From: SCUN01 sp964343975 | Lineage (GTDB): Bacteria; Acidobacteriota; Vicinamibacteria; Vicinamibacterales; SCN-69-37 | Length of the DNA: 10,396 bases | Assembly: GCA_964343975.1 (NCBI GenBank) | Contig: CAYFLU010000113.1 | Location: 1-10,396 of the forward strand | Reading direction: 5' to 3' | Shown here: positions 1 through 5,521 of the stretch, in pieces | Layout of the letters: every line of letters begins with the position of its first letter | Position numbering within the stretch: the first letter of the stretch is position 1 | Position numbers and translations under genes: made by a program | Notes under the pieces: model-generated | What the model saw: the letters and a program-made list of their open reading frames with translations, nothing else | What the model was told of the DNA's origin: nothing | Database searches by the model: none

Positions 1-121
1 TGCCGGTGCGCTGCACGATCCAGTCGCTCGACGTCTCGACCATCTTCTCGAGGTCGGCATTCGTCAATGTGCGGGGCGGCACGTACGTCCCCAACCCCGC
101 CACTTTCACTGGACGCAGCAT
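1..121 (-). CDS. fabH: 3-oxoacyl-ACP synthase III (KAS III), N-terminal fragment
   Basis: Only the first 40 codons are in the window; the gene continues beyond base 1. The translation begins MLRPVKVAGLGTYVPPRTLT and continues with NADLEKMVETSSDWIVQRTG, the characteristic FabH opening (first beta strand with a Gly-x-Tyr-x-Pro turn, then the TNADLEKMV and SSDWIVxRTG segment). The catalytic Cys-His-Asn residues lie outside the window. In the family, FabH condenses acetyl-CoA or a branched acyl-CoA with malonyl-ACP to start fatty acid synthesis in the cytosol. The ATG at 119-121 is preceded at short spacing by a GAGGGGG Shine-Dalgarno-like run, and the gene starts 17 bases after the ruvB stop, so it is probably co-transcribed with the ruv genes. 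If a branched-chain FabH, it would be a natural consumer of acyl-CoA from the E1 complex encoded in this window, but that is inference. Confidence 0.9.
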   Translation of the reverse strand, partial: MLRPVKVAGLGTYVPPRTLTNADLEKMVETSSDWIVQRTG

Positions 122-138
122 GCGCGCCCCCTCAGCCG

Positions 139-1164
139 TCACCACAGTCGTTCCTTTCCCGGGGCTTTCAACCCGAAATACTCATAGGCCCGCACCGTCG
201 CCACGCGGCCGCGCGGGGTGCGATCGAGAAAACCGATCTGTATAAGATACGGCTCATAAATATCCTCAATCGCGTCTTTCTCCTCGCCAATGGCTGCCGC
301 GAGGCTGCTGAGCCCCACCGGACCACCATCGAACTTCTCGATGATCGTGCGGAGCAACCGCCGATCCGCTTCATCGAACCCGTGCTGATCCACCTCGAGC
401 AGCTTCAACGCATCGTGCGCCACGGCGCCCGTGATGCGACCCGAGGCGCGCACCTGCGCAAAATCACGGACGCGTCGCAGGAGCCGGTTGGCGATCCGCG
501 GCGTGCCGCGTGAGCGCCGCGCCAGTTCACGGCCGGCATCCTCATCAATCGCCACATTCAGCAACCGCGCCGATCGCATGACGATCTCGAAGAGATCCGA
601 ATCCTGATAGAAGTCGAGCCGCTGCGTGATGCCGAAGCGGCCGCGCAGCGGCGGCGTGATCAAGCCCGCGCGCGTAGTGGCGCCGATCAATGTGAACGGC
701 TGCACGGGCACCTTCACCGACCGCGCGCCGGGGCCCTGCCCGATCACGATGTCCAGCTCGAAGTCTTCCATCGCCGGATAGAGGATCTCTTCGATCACCG
801 GACTCATCCGGTGAATCTCGTCGATGAAGAGCACTTCGCGCGGCCCGAGTCCCGTGAGCATGCCGGCCAGATCCCCCGGCTTCTCGAGTACGGGCCCCGA
901 CGTCGTGCGCACCGGCACGCCCAGTTCATTGCCGATCACGAAGGCGAGCGTCGTCTTGCCGAGGCCGGGTGGCCCGTAGAGGAGCACGTGATCCAGCGCG
1001 TCGCCACGTTGCCGTGCCGCCGCGATGGCCACCTGCAGGTTCTCACGCACGCGGTCCTGCCCGATGTAGTCATCGAGCGTTTTCGGACGCAACCCCGCGT
1101 CGTACTGCGCGTCGTCGTCAACCGGCGCGGCTTCGACAATCCGGGGATCGAATGTGTCGGCCAT
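139..1164 (-). CDS. ruvB: Holliday junction branch migration ATPase RuvB
   Basis: RuvB is the AAA+ hexameric motor that, loaded by RuvA, drives Holliday junction branch migration in recombinational repair. The 341-residue product has the usual length. Visible elements are the N-terminal RPKTLDDYIGQ segment (26-36), Walker A GPPGLGKT (64-71), Walker B LFIDEIH (112-118), sensor 1 GATTRAG (161-167), the arginine-finger loop PPLRGRFG with R174 in the E. coli position, sensor 2 GTPRIANRLLRR (220-231) and the C-terminal winged helix with FDGGPVGLSSLA (278-289) and RTPRGRVAT (315-323). The ATG at 1162-1164 lies 7 bases after the ruvA stop, with only a weak GATGAG upstream, which suggests coupling to ruvA translation. 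Nothing is truncated or unusual. Confidence 0.98.
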   Translation of the reverse strand: MADTFDPRIVEAAPVDDDAQYDAGLRPKTLDDYIGQDRVRENLQVAIAAARQRGDALDHVLLYGPPGLGKTTLAFVIGNELGVPVRTTSGPVLEKPGDLAGMLTGLGPREVLFIDEIHRMSPVIEEILYPAMEDFELDIVIGQGPGARSVKVPVQPFTLIGATTRAGLITPPLRGRFGITQRLDFYQDSDLFEIVMRSARLLNVAIDEDAGRELARRSRGTPRIANRLLRRVRDFAQVRASGRITGAVAHDALKLLEVDQHGFDEADRRLLRTIIEKFDGGPVGLSSLAAAIGEEKDAIEDIYEPYLIQIGFLDRTPRGRVATVRAYEYFGLKAPGKERLW

Positions 1165-1171
1165 CAGCGGC

Positions 1172-1768
1172 TCATCGTACCAGCGTCTTCAGCACTTCGC
1201 GCAGCAACGCTTCGAAGTCGCGGGTCTCGAGCGTCTTGAACGCCTTGTCCACGGCCTTCTCTGCCGCAGGCCGCTGGTAGCCGAGGTTGGCGAGGGCCGA
1301 CAGGAGATCGTCGCGCACATCCGGCACCGCCGCCGACTCCGGCGCCGCCGTGTGGGCGAGTGTGATCTTGGCCAATCGATCTTTGAGCTCGATCACCATC
1401 CGCTCAGCCGTCTTCTTGCCGACGCCGGGGATGTGGGTGAGGCGGCCGAGATCCGAATCGCGTACCGCGCGCACGAGCGCCTCCGGCTCGATGCCCGACA
1501 ACACGGAGAGGGCGACCTTCGGCCCGATGCCGCTGATGCCGATCAGCCGCTCGAACAGCTGCTGTTCGAGCGCCGTGGCGAAACCGAAGAGCCGGATCGC
1601 GTCTTCCGTGACATGGGTGTGAATGCGCAGCGACACGGACGCGCCGACCTCGCCGACGCTGTACATCGTCGACAGCGGGACCTGCACGTCGTAGCCGACG
1701 CCGCCCACATCGATGATGAGCCGCTGCAGTTGTTTGTCGCGGAGCGTGCCGGTGAGATGCGCGATCAC
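1172..1768 (-). CDS. ruvA: Holliday junction DNA helicase subunit RuvA
   Basis: RuvA binds four-way DNA junctions as a tetramer and recruits RuvB. The 198-residue protein has the usual three domains: an OB-fold domain I (about 1-62) beginning (V/M)IAHLTGTL, two helix-hairpin-helix motifs in domain II (about 71-92 with IGISGIGPK, and 110-131 with IPGVGKKTAERM), and a C-terminal RuvB-binding domain III (about 148-198). The acidic pin E55-D56 is at the same residue numbers as in E. coli RuvA. The frame is open further upstream, but the family start is clearly the GTG at 1766-1768, which overlaps the ruvC stop as GTGA; longer versions would only append sequence overlapping ruvC in another frame. 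The four-base overlap implies translational coupling with ruvC. Confidence 0.97.
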   Translation of the reverse strand: MIAHLTGTLRDKQLQRLIIDVGGVGYDVQVPLSTMYSVGEVGASVSLRIHTHVTEDAIRLFGFATALEQQLFERLIGISGIGPKVALSVLSGIEPEALVRAVRDSDLGRLTHIPGVGKKTAERMVIELKDRLAKITLAHTAAPESAAVPDVRDDLLSALANLGYQRPAAEKAVDKAFKTLETRDFEALLREVLKTLVR

Positions 1769-2355
1769 GACGCCGACCGTCTCGTGCGCGGGCCCGGCTG
1801 GTAGTCGCGCCACCGCTTCGGCAGGCGCGACGGCGGGGCCGGCTGACTGCGCGGGGACGCGGCGCGGAGCGCGCGCGCCGCGGGCGCCTGCGTCGCGTGC
1901 AGATGGCACATGGCAATCGCGAGCGCGTCGGCCGCGTCGTGCGGCTGTGGCGCTTCCGCCAGACCGAGCAGCAGCTTCACCATGTGCTGCATCTGCACCT
2001 TCTCGGCGCGGCCGTAGCCCGTGATCGCCAGCTTCACCGCGGCCGGCGTGTACTCGTGCACCGGCAGGCCGGCTTCGACCGCGGCCAACACGGCCACGCC
2101 GCGCGCATGTCCGAGGAGCAGCGCGCTGCGGGCGTTCTTCGCATGAAAGAGGTTTTCGATCACGACGCAATCGGGACGATGCGTCGTGATCAGTGCGGCG
2201 AGCGTGCGGTGGATCGCGTGCAGTTTCTCGGGAAAGGACGCGCCGGGGGCGGCCGTGATGGCTCCGCAGGTCACGAGGCGATGGCGGGTGCCGTCGCTAT
2301 CGACACAACCGTATCCGGTGCGCCCGGACCCGGGGTCAATCCCGAACACCCTCAC
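1765..2355 (-). CDS. ruvC: Crossover junction endodeoxyribonuclease RuvC
   Basis: RuvC cuts Holliday junctions symmetrically after RuvAB branch migration. The 196-residue product has the RNase H-like fold signature: FGIDPGSGRTGYG (4-16) with catalytic D7, VVIENLF (64-70) with E67, and HDAADALAIA (139-148) with D140 and D143, completing the metal-binding acidic set. The start is a GTG at 2353-2355 that overlaps the yebC stop as GTGA; a second GTG two codons later would drop the first beta strand's opening residues. A GAGG lies about 10 bases upstream. The last 40 or so residues are Pro/Arg/Ser-rich and look disordered, making the protein somewhat longer than the roughly 173-residue E. coli enzyme. 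The gene sits between yebC and ruvA with four-base overlaps on both sides. Confidence 0.97.
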   Translation of the reverse strand: MRVFGIDPGSGRTGYGCVDSDGTRHRLVTCGAITAAPGASFPEKLHAIHRTLAALITTHRPDCVVIENLFHAKNARSALLLGHARGVAVLAAVEAGLPVHEYTPAAVKLAITGYGRAEKVQMQHMVKLLLGLAEAPQPHDAADALAIAMCHLHATQAPAARALRAASPRSQPAPPSRLPKRWRDYQPGPRTRRSAS

Positions 2356-3101
2356 GCCAGCGAGGCCTCGATGTCCTTCTCGTCGATATCCGCGTTGGAG
2401 AACACGTTCTTGGTGTCGTCATGATCGTCGAGCGCATCCATCAGCTTCAACAGCTGCTGGGCTTCCTTGCCCTCGACCTTGATCGTGCTCGTCGGCACCA
2501 TCGCGACCACGGCCGACGACGGCTCGACGCCGAGCGCCTTCACCGCCTCGAGCACCGTCGTGTGCGCATCGGGCGCCGAGATCACTTCCCACGCCTCGCC
2601 GTCATCCGACATGTCGTCCGCGCCGGCTTCGAGCACCGCGTTCATCAACGTGTCTTCGGCGATCTTCGTCTTCTCGACCGAGATCGTGCTCTTCTTCTCG
2701 AACATGCGGGCCACGCTGTTCGATTCGCCGAGCTTGCCGCCGTACTTCTGCAGCGTGTGACGCATTTCACCGACGGTGCGGTTCTTGTTGTCGGTGAGCG
2801 TCTCGATCATGATCGCGACGCCGCCCGGGCCGTAGGCTTCGTACGTGATTTCGTCGTACGACACGCCTTCTTCTTCACCCGTGCCGCGACGGATCGCGCG
2901 CTTGATGTTGTCGGCCGGCATGTTCACCGACCGCGCTTCCGCGATGATCGTGCGCAGGCGCGGATTGGTTTCCGGATCGCCGCCGCCGTTCCGCGCAGCA
3001 ACCGTCAATTCCTTGATGATGCGGGTGAAGATCTTGCCCCGCTTCGCGTCAGCGGCACCCTTCTTGTGCTTGATCGTGTGCCACTTTGAATGGCCGGACA
3101 T
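2352..3101 (-). CDS. yebC: YebC/PmpR family protein
   Basis: The 249-residue product is a full-length YebC-family protein. It starts MSGHSKWHTIKHKKGAADAK and carries the family core GGGDPETNPRLR (39-50), MPADNIKRAIRRGTGE (61-76), YEAYGPGGVAIMIE (87-100) and the TDNKNRTVGEMRHT segment (102-115), followed by the acidic C-terminal domains. Family members have been described as DNA-binding transcriptional regulators and, more recently, as ribosome-associated factors that relieve stalling at proline-rich stretches; the sequence does not decide which applies here. The ATG at 3099-3101 has a GGAGAG Shine-Dalgarno (3112-3107) six bases upstream. It leads the yebC-ruvC-ruvA-ruvB block, a common bacterial arrangement. 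The stop overlaps the ruvC start by four bases. Confidence 0.96.
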   Translation of the reverse strand: MSGHSKWHTIKHKKGAADAKRGKIFTRIIKELTVAARNGGGDPETNPRLRTIIAEARSVNMPADNIKRAIRRGTGEEEGVSYDEITYEAYGPGGVAIMIETLTDNKNRTVGEMRHTLQKYGGKLGESNSVARMFEKKSTISVEKTKIAEDTLMNAVLEAGADDMSDDGEAWEVISAPDAHTTVLEAVKALGVEPSSAVVAMVPTSTIKVEGKEAQQLLKLMDALDDHDDTKNVFSNADIDEKDIEASLA

Positions 3102-3166
3102 GCTAACTCTCCGAGAATCTTGTGTTTAGAGCGCCGCCGGATTGACGGCCGCGACCAAAAAGCTTA
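3102..3166 (-). promoter_or_regulatory. Intergenic spacer ahead of yebC (possible promoter region)
   Basis: These 65 bases separate the methyltransferase stop from the yebC start and form the larger non-coding gap on this side of the terminator, so a promoter for the yebC-ruvCAB-fabH run could lie here. The segment is locally richer in A+T (AAGCTTTTTGG and TCTAAACACAAGATTC on the minus strand). I could not pair a convincing -35 with a -10 at 16-18 bases: TTGGTC and TAAACA are 24 bases apart. A 7-base inverted repeat CGGCCGC/GCGGCCG (3146-3152 and 3173-3179) spans part of it, with the T-run in its loop rather than after it, so it is not a standard terminator. The promoter call is inference from position. 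Confidence 0.3.
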
Positions 3167-3976
3167 TCACGGGCGGCCGCGTCGACGCGCGAGCAGCAAC
3201 CAGACGTCGGACGTGGGGGTCCACGCGGCGCCGCGATAGCTGCCGAAGCGGTGCTCGACGTCAAACCCGGCCCGCTCGAGACGCCGCGCCACGGCCGGCA
3301 CCGGCAACGTGCGGAACGCCAGGGCAAACCGCCGCACCGTCTTGGTGCGTTGGCGGGTGCTCACGAACTCCTGATCGAAGATCGTGAGACCACGCCGGCG
3401 GTCCTGCCGCACCGACTCGATCAGGGTCACCCGCGACCCGGCCGGCCCGCGCTCTCGCAAGCGCACCGAGCGGTGGTACTCGTCCCACGCCGGCAGATCG
3501 GTCACCAGATCCACACCGAACACGCCGCCGGGTGCGAGCACGCGAGCCACTTCGCGCAGCACGCGTTGGAGGTCGCGTTCGCGCGTCAGCGACTGCAGCA
3601 TGCCGTACGGCGCGATCACCAATTGCACGCTGGCATCAGGCAACGGCAGCGCGCGAATGTCGCCACGCATCAAGCGCGGGCGCTTGGCCGCGGGCAGGCG
3701 CCGACGCTTTCGCGCGGCCACCGCCAGCATCGGGCCAGACCGATCGATGCCGAGCACGCGCCGGCCCGCCACACGCGCGAGGGGCATGGTCAGGCGCCCC
3801 GTGCCGGCGCCCAATTCCAGCACCCGGCCGCGCACGCGCGTCGCCAGTCGCTGCCAAAAGCCGATGTCGCGATGTCCGACCGTCTGCGCGTTCTCCCAGT
3901 CGTAGAACGCCGCATAGTCGTCCCATCCGGCGGCGCCGTCAGGCACCGAGCGTGGTGATCGCGTGGTCTTGGCCAT
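3167..3976 (-). CDS. Class I SAM-dependent methyltransferase
   Basis: The 269-residue product has a Rossmann-type SAM-binding core: motif I VLELGAGTGRL (52-62), an acidic motif II residue in LGIDRSGPM (D78), GDIRALPLPD (105-114) and the motif IV/V region with LREVARVLAPGGVFGVDL. The C-terminal RAGFDVEHRFGSYRG and SDVWLLLARR are typical of small class I methyltransferases. The substrate cannot be read from the sequence. I place the start at the ATG 3974-3976 because a strong terminator hairpin occupies 3978-4014; the in-frame GTG at 4022-4024 would put that hairpin inside the coding region. Neither start has a clear ribosome binding site. It lies next to the lasso-type precursor and could be a tailoring enzyme, but the intervening terminator and the general fold make this uncertain. 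Confidence 0.85.
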   Translation of the reverse strand: MAKTTRSPRSVPDGAAGWDDYAAFYDWENAQTVGHRDIGFWQRLATRVRGRVLELGAGTGRLTMPLARVAGRRVLGIDRSGPMLAVAARKRRRLPAAKRPRLMRGDIRALPLPDASVQLVIAPYGMLQSLTRERDLQRVLREVARVLAPGGVFGVDLVTDLPAWDEYHRSVRLRERGPAGSRVTLIESVRQDRRRGLTIFDQEFVSTRQRTKTVRRFALAFRTLPVPAVARRLERAGFDVEHRFGSYRGAAWTPTSDVWLLLARRRGRP

Positions 3977-3977
3977 C

Positions 3978-4014
3978 AAAGAGAAATGCCGGAGCGGCGA
4001 ACGCCGCACCGGCA
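3978..4014 (-). terminator. Rho-independent terminator after the lasso-type precursor gene
   Basis: On the minus strand an interrupted perfect stem forms: TGCCGG (4014-4009), a T/T mismatch, GCGGC (4007-4003), tetraloop GTTC (4002-3999), GCCGC (3998-3994), mismatch, CCGGCA (3992-3987). It is followed at once by TTTCTCTTT (3986-3978). A GC-rich stem with a U-rich tail on the transcribed side only is the standard intrinsic terminator form, and the opposite direction lacks a U-tract. It starts 26 bases after the precursor stop codon and ends one base before the methyltransferase ATG, so it marks the end of the upstream transcription unit and argues against the longer methyltransferase start. Confidence 0.85.
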
Positions 4015-4040
4015 CGATATGCACGAACAGAGGACGGCGC

Positions 4041-4217
4041 TCAGAGGCAGGGCACGTATCTCTTGCCCGATGACCCGTCCGCGTTGCCGCCGGAGGGCCC
4101 CTGCGTGAGCTTGCCGATCGGGCCGTACTCGGTCAACGTCGGGCGCGTCCACTGACGACGAGCCGGCGCATCGCTCTGACGTTCAGACGGCTTGTACTCA
4201 TTGCGCGGGTCGGCCAC
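4041..4217 (-). CDS. Lasso-peptide-type RiPP precursor
   Basis: A 58-residue peptide, MADPRNEYKPSERQSDAPAR then RQWTRPTLTEYGPIGKLTQ, then the predicted core GPSGGNADGSSGKRYVPCL. The leader fits the lasso consensus YxxPxLxxxGxxxxxTx exactly, with Trp for Tyr. Numbered back from the core these are W-17, P-14, L-12, G-8 and T-2; in studied systems the -17/-14/-12 residues bind the RRE and T-2 marks the cleavage site. The core begins with Gly and has Asp at position 8, allowing a Gly1-Asp8 macrolactam ring, loop 9-12 and a tail with bulky K13, R14, Y15 as possible plugs. The GTG start (4215-4217) has a perfect GGAGG seven bases upstream. An RRE-like protein and an HPr-type kinase precede it and a terminator follows. 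The cyclase and leader peptidase are not in this window, so a mature lasso product is inferred, not shown. Confidence 0.85.
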   Translation of the reverse strand: MADPRNEYKPSERQSDAPARRQWTRPTLTEYGPIGKLTQGPSGGNADGSSGKRYVPCL

Positions 4218-4224
4218 GTCCTAT

Positions 4225-4229
4225 CCTCC
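4225..4229 (-). promoter_or_regulatory. Ribosome binding site of the precursor gene
   Basis: GGAGG on the minus strand, seven bases (ATAGGAC) before the GTG at 4217. It is the best Shine-Dalgarno sequence in the RiPP cassette and fixes the start of the precursor. The upstream genes rely on overlaps with weak sites, so the precursor is probably translated more strongly than its co-transcribed enzymes, as expected for a RiPP substrate. Confidence 0.85.
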
Positions 4230-4251
4230 GGATGTGACTATCTTACACAGT
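4230..4251 (-). promoter_or_regulatory. AT-richer spacer with a weak -10-like element before the precursor
   Basis: Between the kinase stop and the precursor ribosome binding site the minus strand reads AACTGTGTAAGATAGTCACA, noticeably less GC-rich than the coding surroundings. TAAGAT (4245-4240) matches four of six bases of a -10 box, but no -35 element is seen 16-18 bases upstream. A private precursor promoter is possible and would help raise substrate level; the evidence is weak. Confidence 0.2.
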
Positions 4252-5169
4252 TCAGTCCCAGAGCGCGGACCGAACGTCGGCGACATCGGTCTCGAGGGTC
4301 GCCCGACTGAGCATGGCCAGCGGCACGCCACGCGCCAACGCGACGATCGCATCGAACTGCGCGCGACTTTCCGCCACATCACGAACGTCGAGCCGAAACA
4401 GCTCGCTGGCCAGCGCCATCACCGCCCGCTGGCCGCTGAGCGGCCCGCCGTGTCCGACGTCATGCGTCAGATAGAACAGCTGCGTCAGCGGCAACGGACG
4501 CGACTCGAACACGAATGGCGACGCGTCGGTCCCGATGCGCCGCTTCCGCGTGTAGTGCGCCAGCGCGGACGTGGCCTCGAAGGAACACCCGAGATGTTCG
4601 ATGGCGTCGGGCCACAATCGCACACCGGCCTCGCAGGGCACCGCCTCCCATCCCCCCATCACGCCGGTCTGCCGTACGACGAGGCAGTCGTCGCTGACCA
4701 CGTGAGCGCCAGCGAGCGCACACGCGGCAGCGAGGGTCGACTTACCCGTCCCGCTGCGCCCGAGAAACGCCGCCACCTTGCCCTGCCAACTCACCGCGGC
4801 CGCATGCAGCACCAGACGTCCCCGGCGGGCCAACGCGAGCGGCAGCACCTGATTGAGCAGGAGGTGGCGCACGGTGTCATCGGGCGCGTCCGGACCAGGC
4901 TGGATCGACACGTGGGCGCCATCGCGAGAGATGTGCGCTTGTGCCAGCGTCGTGAATGTCAGGCAGTACCCATCCGGGGTCTCCGAGAAACTCACCCACG
5001 GCGATCCGTCCGGCATCGTCCACTCGGCAAACGCCACACGCGGCCACAGCGGCCCCGCCGGCCAATGGCGCACCGACACGTCGGCGTCCGCCGTGGAGAC
5101 CGGCAACTCTTCGAGCACACGATCGCTCTCGATCGTGAGGTCACTGAACCGATGCCGGGAGCCCGTCAC
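4252..5169 (-). CDS. HPr-kinase/phosphorylase-like P-loop kinase of the RiPP cassette
   Basis: The 305-residue protein has a C-terminal HPr-kinase-type catalytic core. LVLHAAAVSWQG (119-130) contains the conserved His122 segment, Walker A is GRSGTGKST (137-145), and SDDCLVV (159-165) supplies the acidic pair D160-D161 after the P-loop. The preceding RHLLLNQVLPLALARRGR (101-118) is the segment usually seen in HPrK relatives in peptide-modification clusters. In paeninodin-type lasso clusters, homologues phosphorylate a serine of the precursor; the sensor domain and HPr context of true HPrK are absent here. The GTG at 5167-5169 starts one base after the stop of the RRE-like gene, implying coupling. 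The precursor starts 34 bases downstream. Another possibility is an HprK-related kinase of the kind paired with PqqD-family proteins in non-lasso systems. Confidence 0.82.
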   Translation of the reverse strand: MTGSRHRFSDLTIESDRVLEELPVSTADADVSVRHWPAGPLWPRVAFAEWTMPDGSPWVSFSETPDGYCLTFTTLAQAHISRDGAHVSIQPGPDAPDDTVRHLLLNQVLPLALARRGRLVLHAAAVSWQGKVAAFLGRSGTGKSTLAAACALAGAHVVSDDCLVVRQTGVMGGWEAVPCEAGVRLWPDAIEHLGCSFEATSALAHYTRKRRIGTDASPFVFESRPLPLTQLFYLTHDVGHGGPLSGQRAVMALASELFRLDVRDVAESRAQFDAIVALARGVPLAMLSRATLETDVADVRSALWD

Positions 5170-5170
5170 G

Positions 5171-5521
5171 TCAATGCGCCGATCGTTCCGGCGGGGCACC
5201 GTAGCGACTGAGCACTTCGGCCACGAACACCTGCGCCGGCGCCAGCTCGTTGAAGAGCGCGCGGTGCCGGTCGTAGACCGCCTGCTCGATGTCTCGGACG
5301 GTGTGCGCGCCATCGCACAGCGCGAGAATCGTCGCGCGAGCCGCGGCCCAGGGATTCAGGGTCGGCCGCGCGGCTTCGTCGGCGGTGCGCAGGTGCTGGG
5401 GCGCGAGCAGCATCCCGTTCAGCGTGGACTGCCGCACGCGCGCGCGCACCGTCTCGCCGCGCCGGCAGAGCCCGATCAGCACCAGCCGATCCGCATGCTC
5501 GGCGAGCCCCCCGCGGACCAT
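5171..5521 (-). CDS. PqqD-family protein, probable RiPP recognition element (B1-like)
   Basis: A 116-residue protein whose second half fits the PqqD fold: LNPWAAARATILALCDGAHT (55-74), then VRDIEQAVYDRH (75-86), then a final helix AQVFVAEVLSRYGAP (96-110). The ~50 residues before it (with ETVRARVRQ and GMLLAPQHLR) can supply the three-strand sheet of an RRE, which in lasso systems (B1) binds the leader of the precursor. The N-terminal 20-25 residues exceed a minimal B1. The ATG at 5519-5521 shares its A with the last base of the upstream stop (TGATG), so translation is probably coupled to the membrane protein gene. It is followed by the kinase after one base and by a precursor with the RRE-binding W/P/L pattern. 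Sequence is divergent, so family assignment is by pattern and context. Confidence 0.75.
   Translation of the reverse strand: MVRGGLAEHADRLVLIGLCRRGETVRARVRQSTLNGMLLAPQHLRTADEAARPTLNPWAAARATILALCDGAHTVRDIEQAVYDRHRALFNELAPAQVFVAEVLSRYGAPPERSAH

Noticed and set aside
1769..2170. RuvA frame extended to 332 codons
   Set aside because: The extra N-terminal residues overlap the catalytic region of ruvC in another frame and are low complexity; RuvA families start at the IAHLTG segment.
3146..3179. Inverted repeat CGGCCGC/GCGGCCG as a terminator after the methyltransferase
   Set aside because: The stem is only seven bases with a 20-base loop, and the T-run lies inside the loop with no U-tract after the stem; chance GC palindromes are common here.
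3977..4024. Methyltransferase start at the GTG 4022-4024
   Set aside because: It has no ribosome binding site and would bury the strong terminator hairpin in the coding sequence; the added 16 residues show no family similarity that I can see.
4192..5211. A 339-codon plus-strand open frame opposite the kinase
   Set aside because: Low-complexity Arg/His/Gln-rich translation with no motifs, lying exactly opposite a kinase with an intact Walker A and acidic pair.
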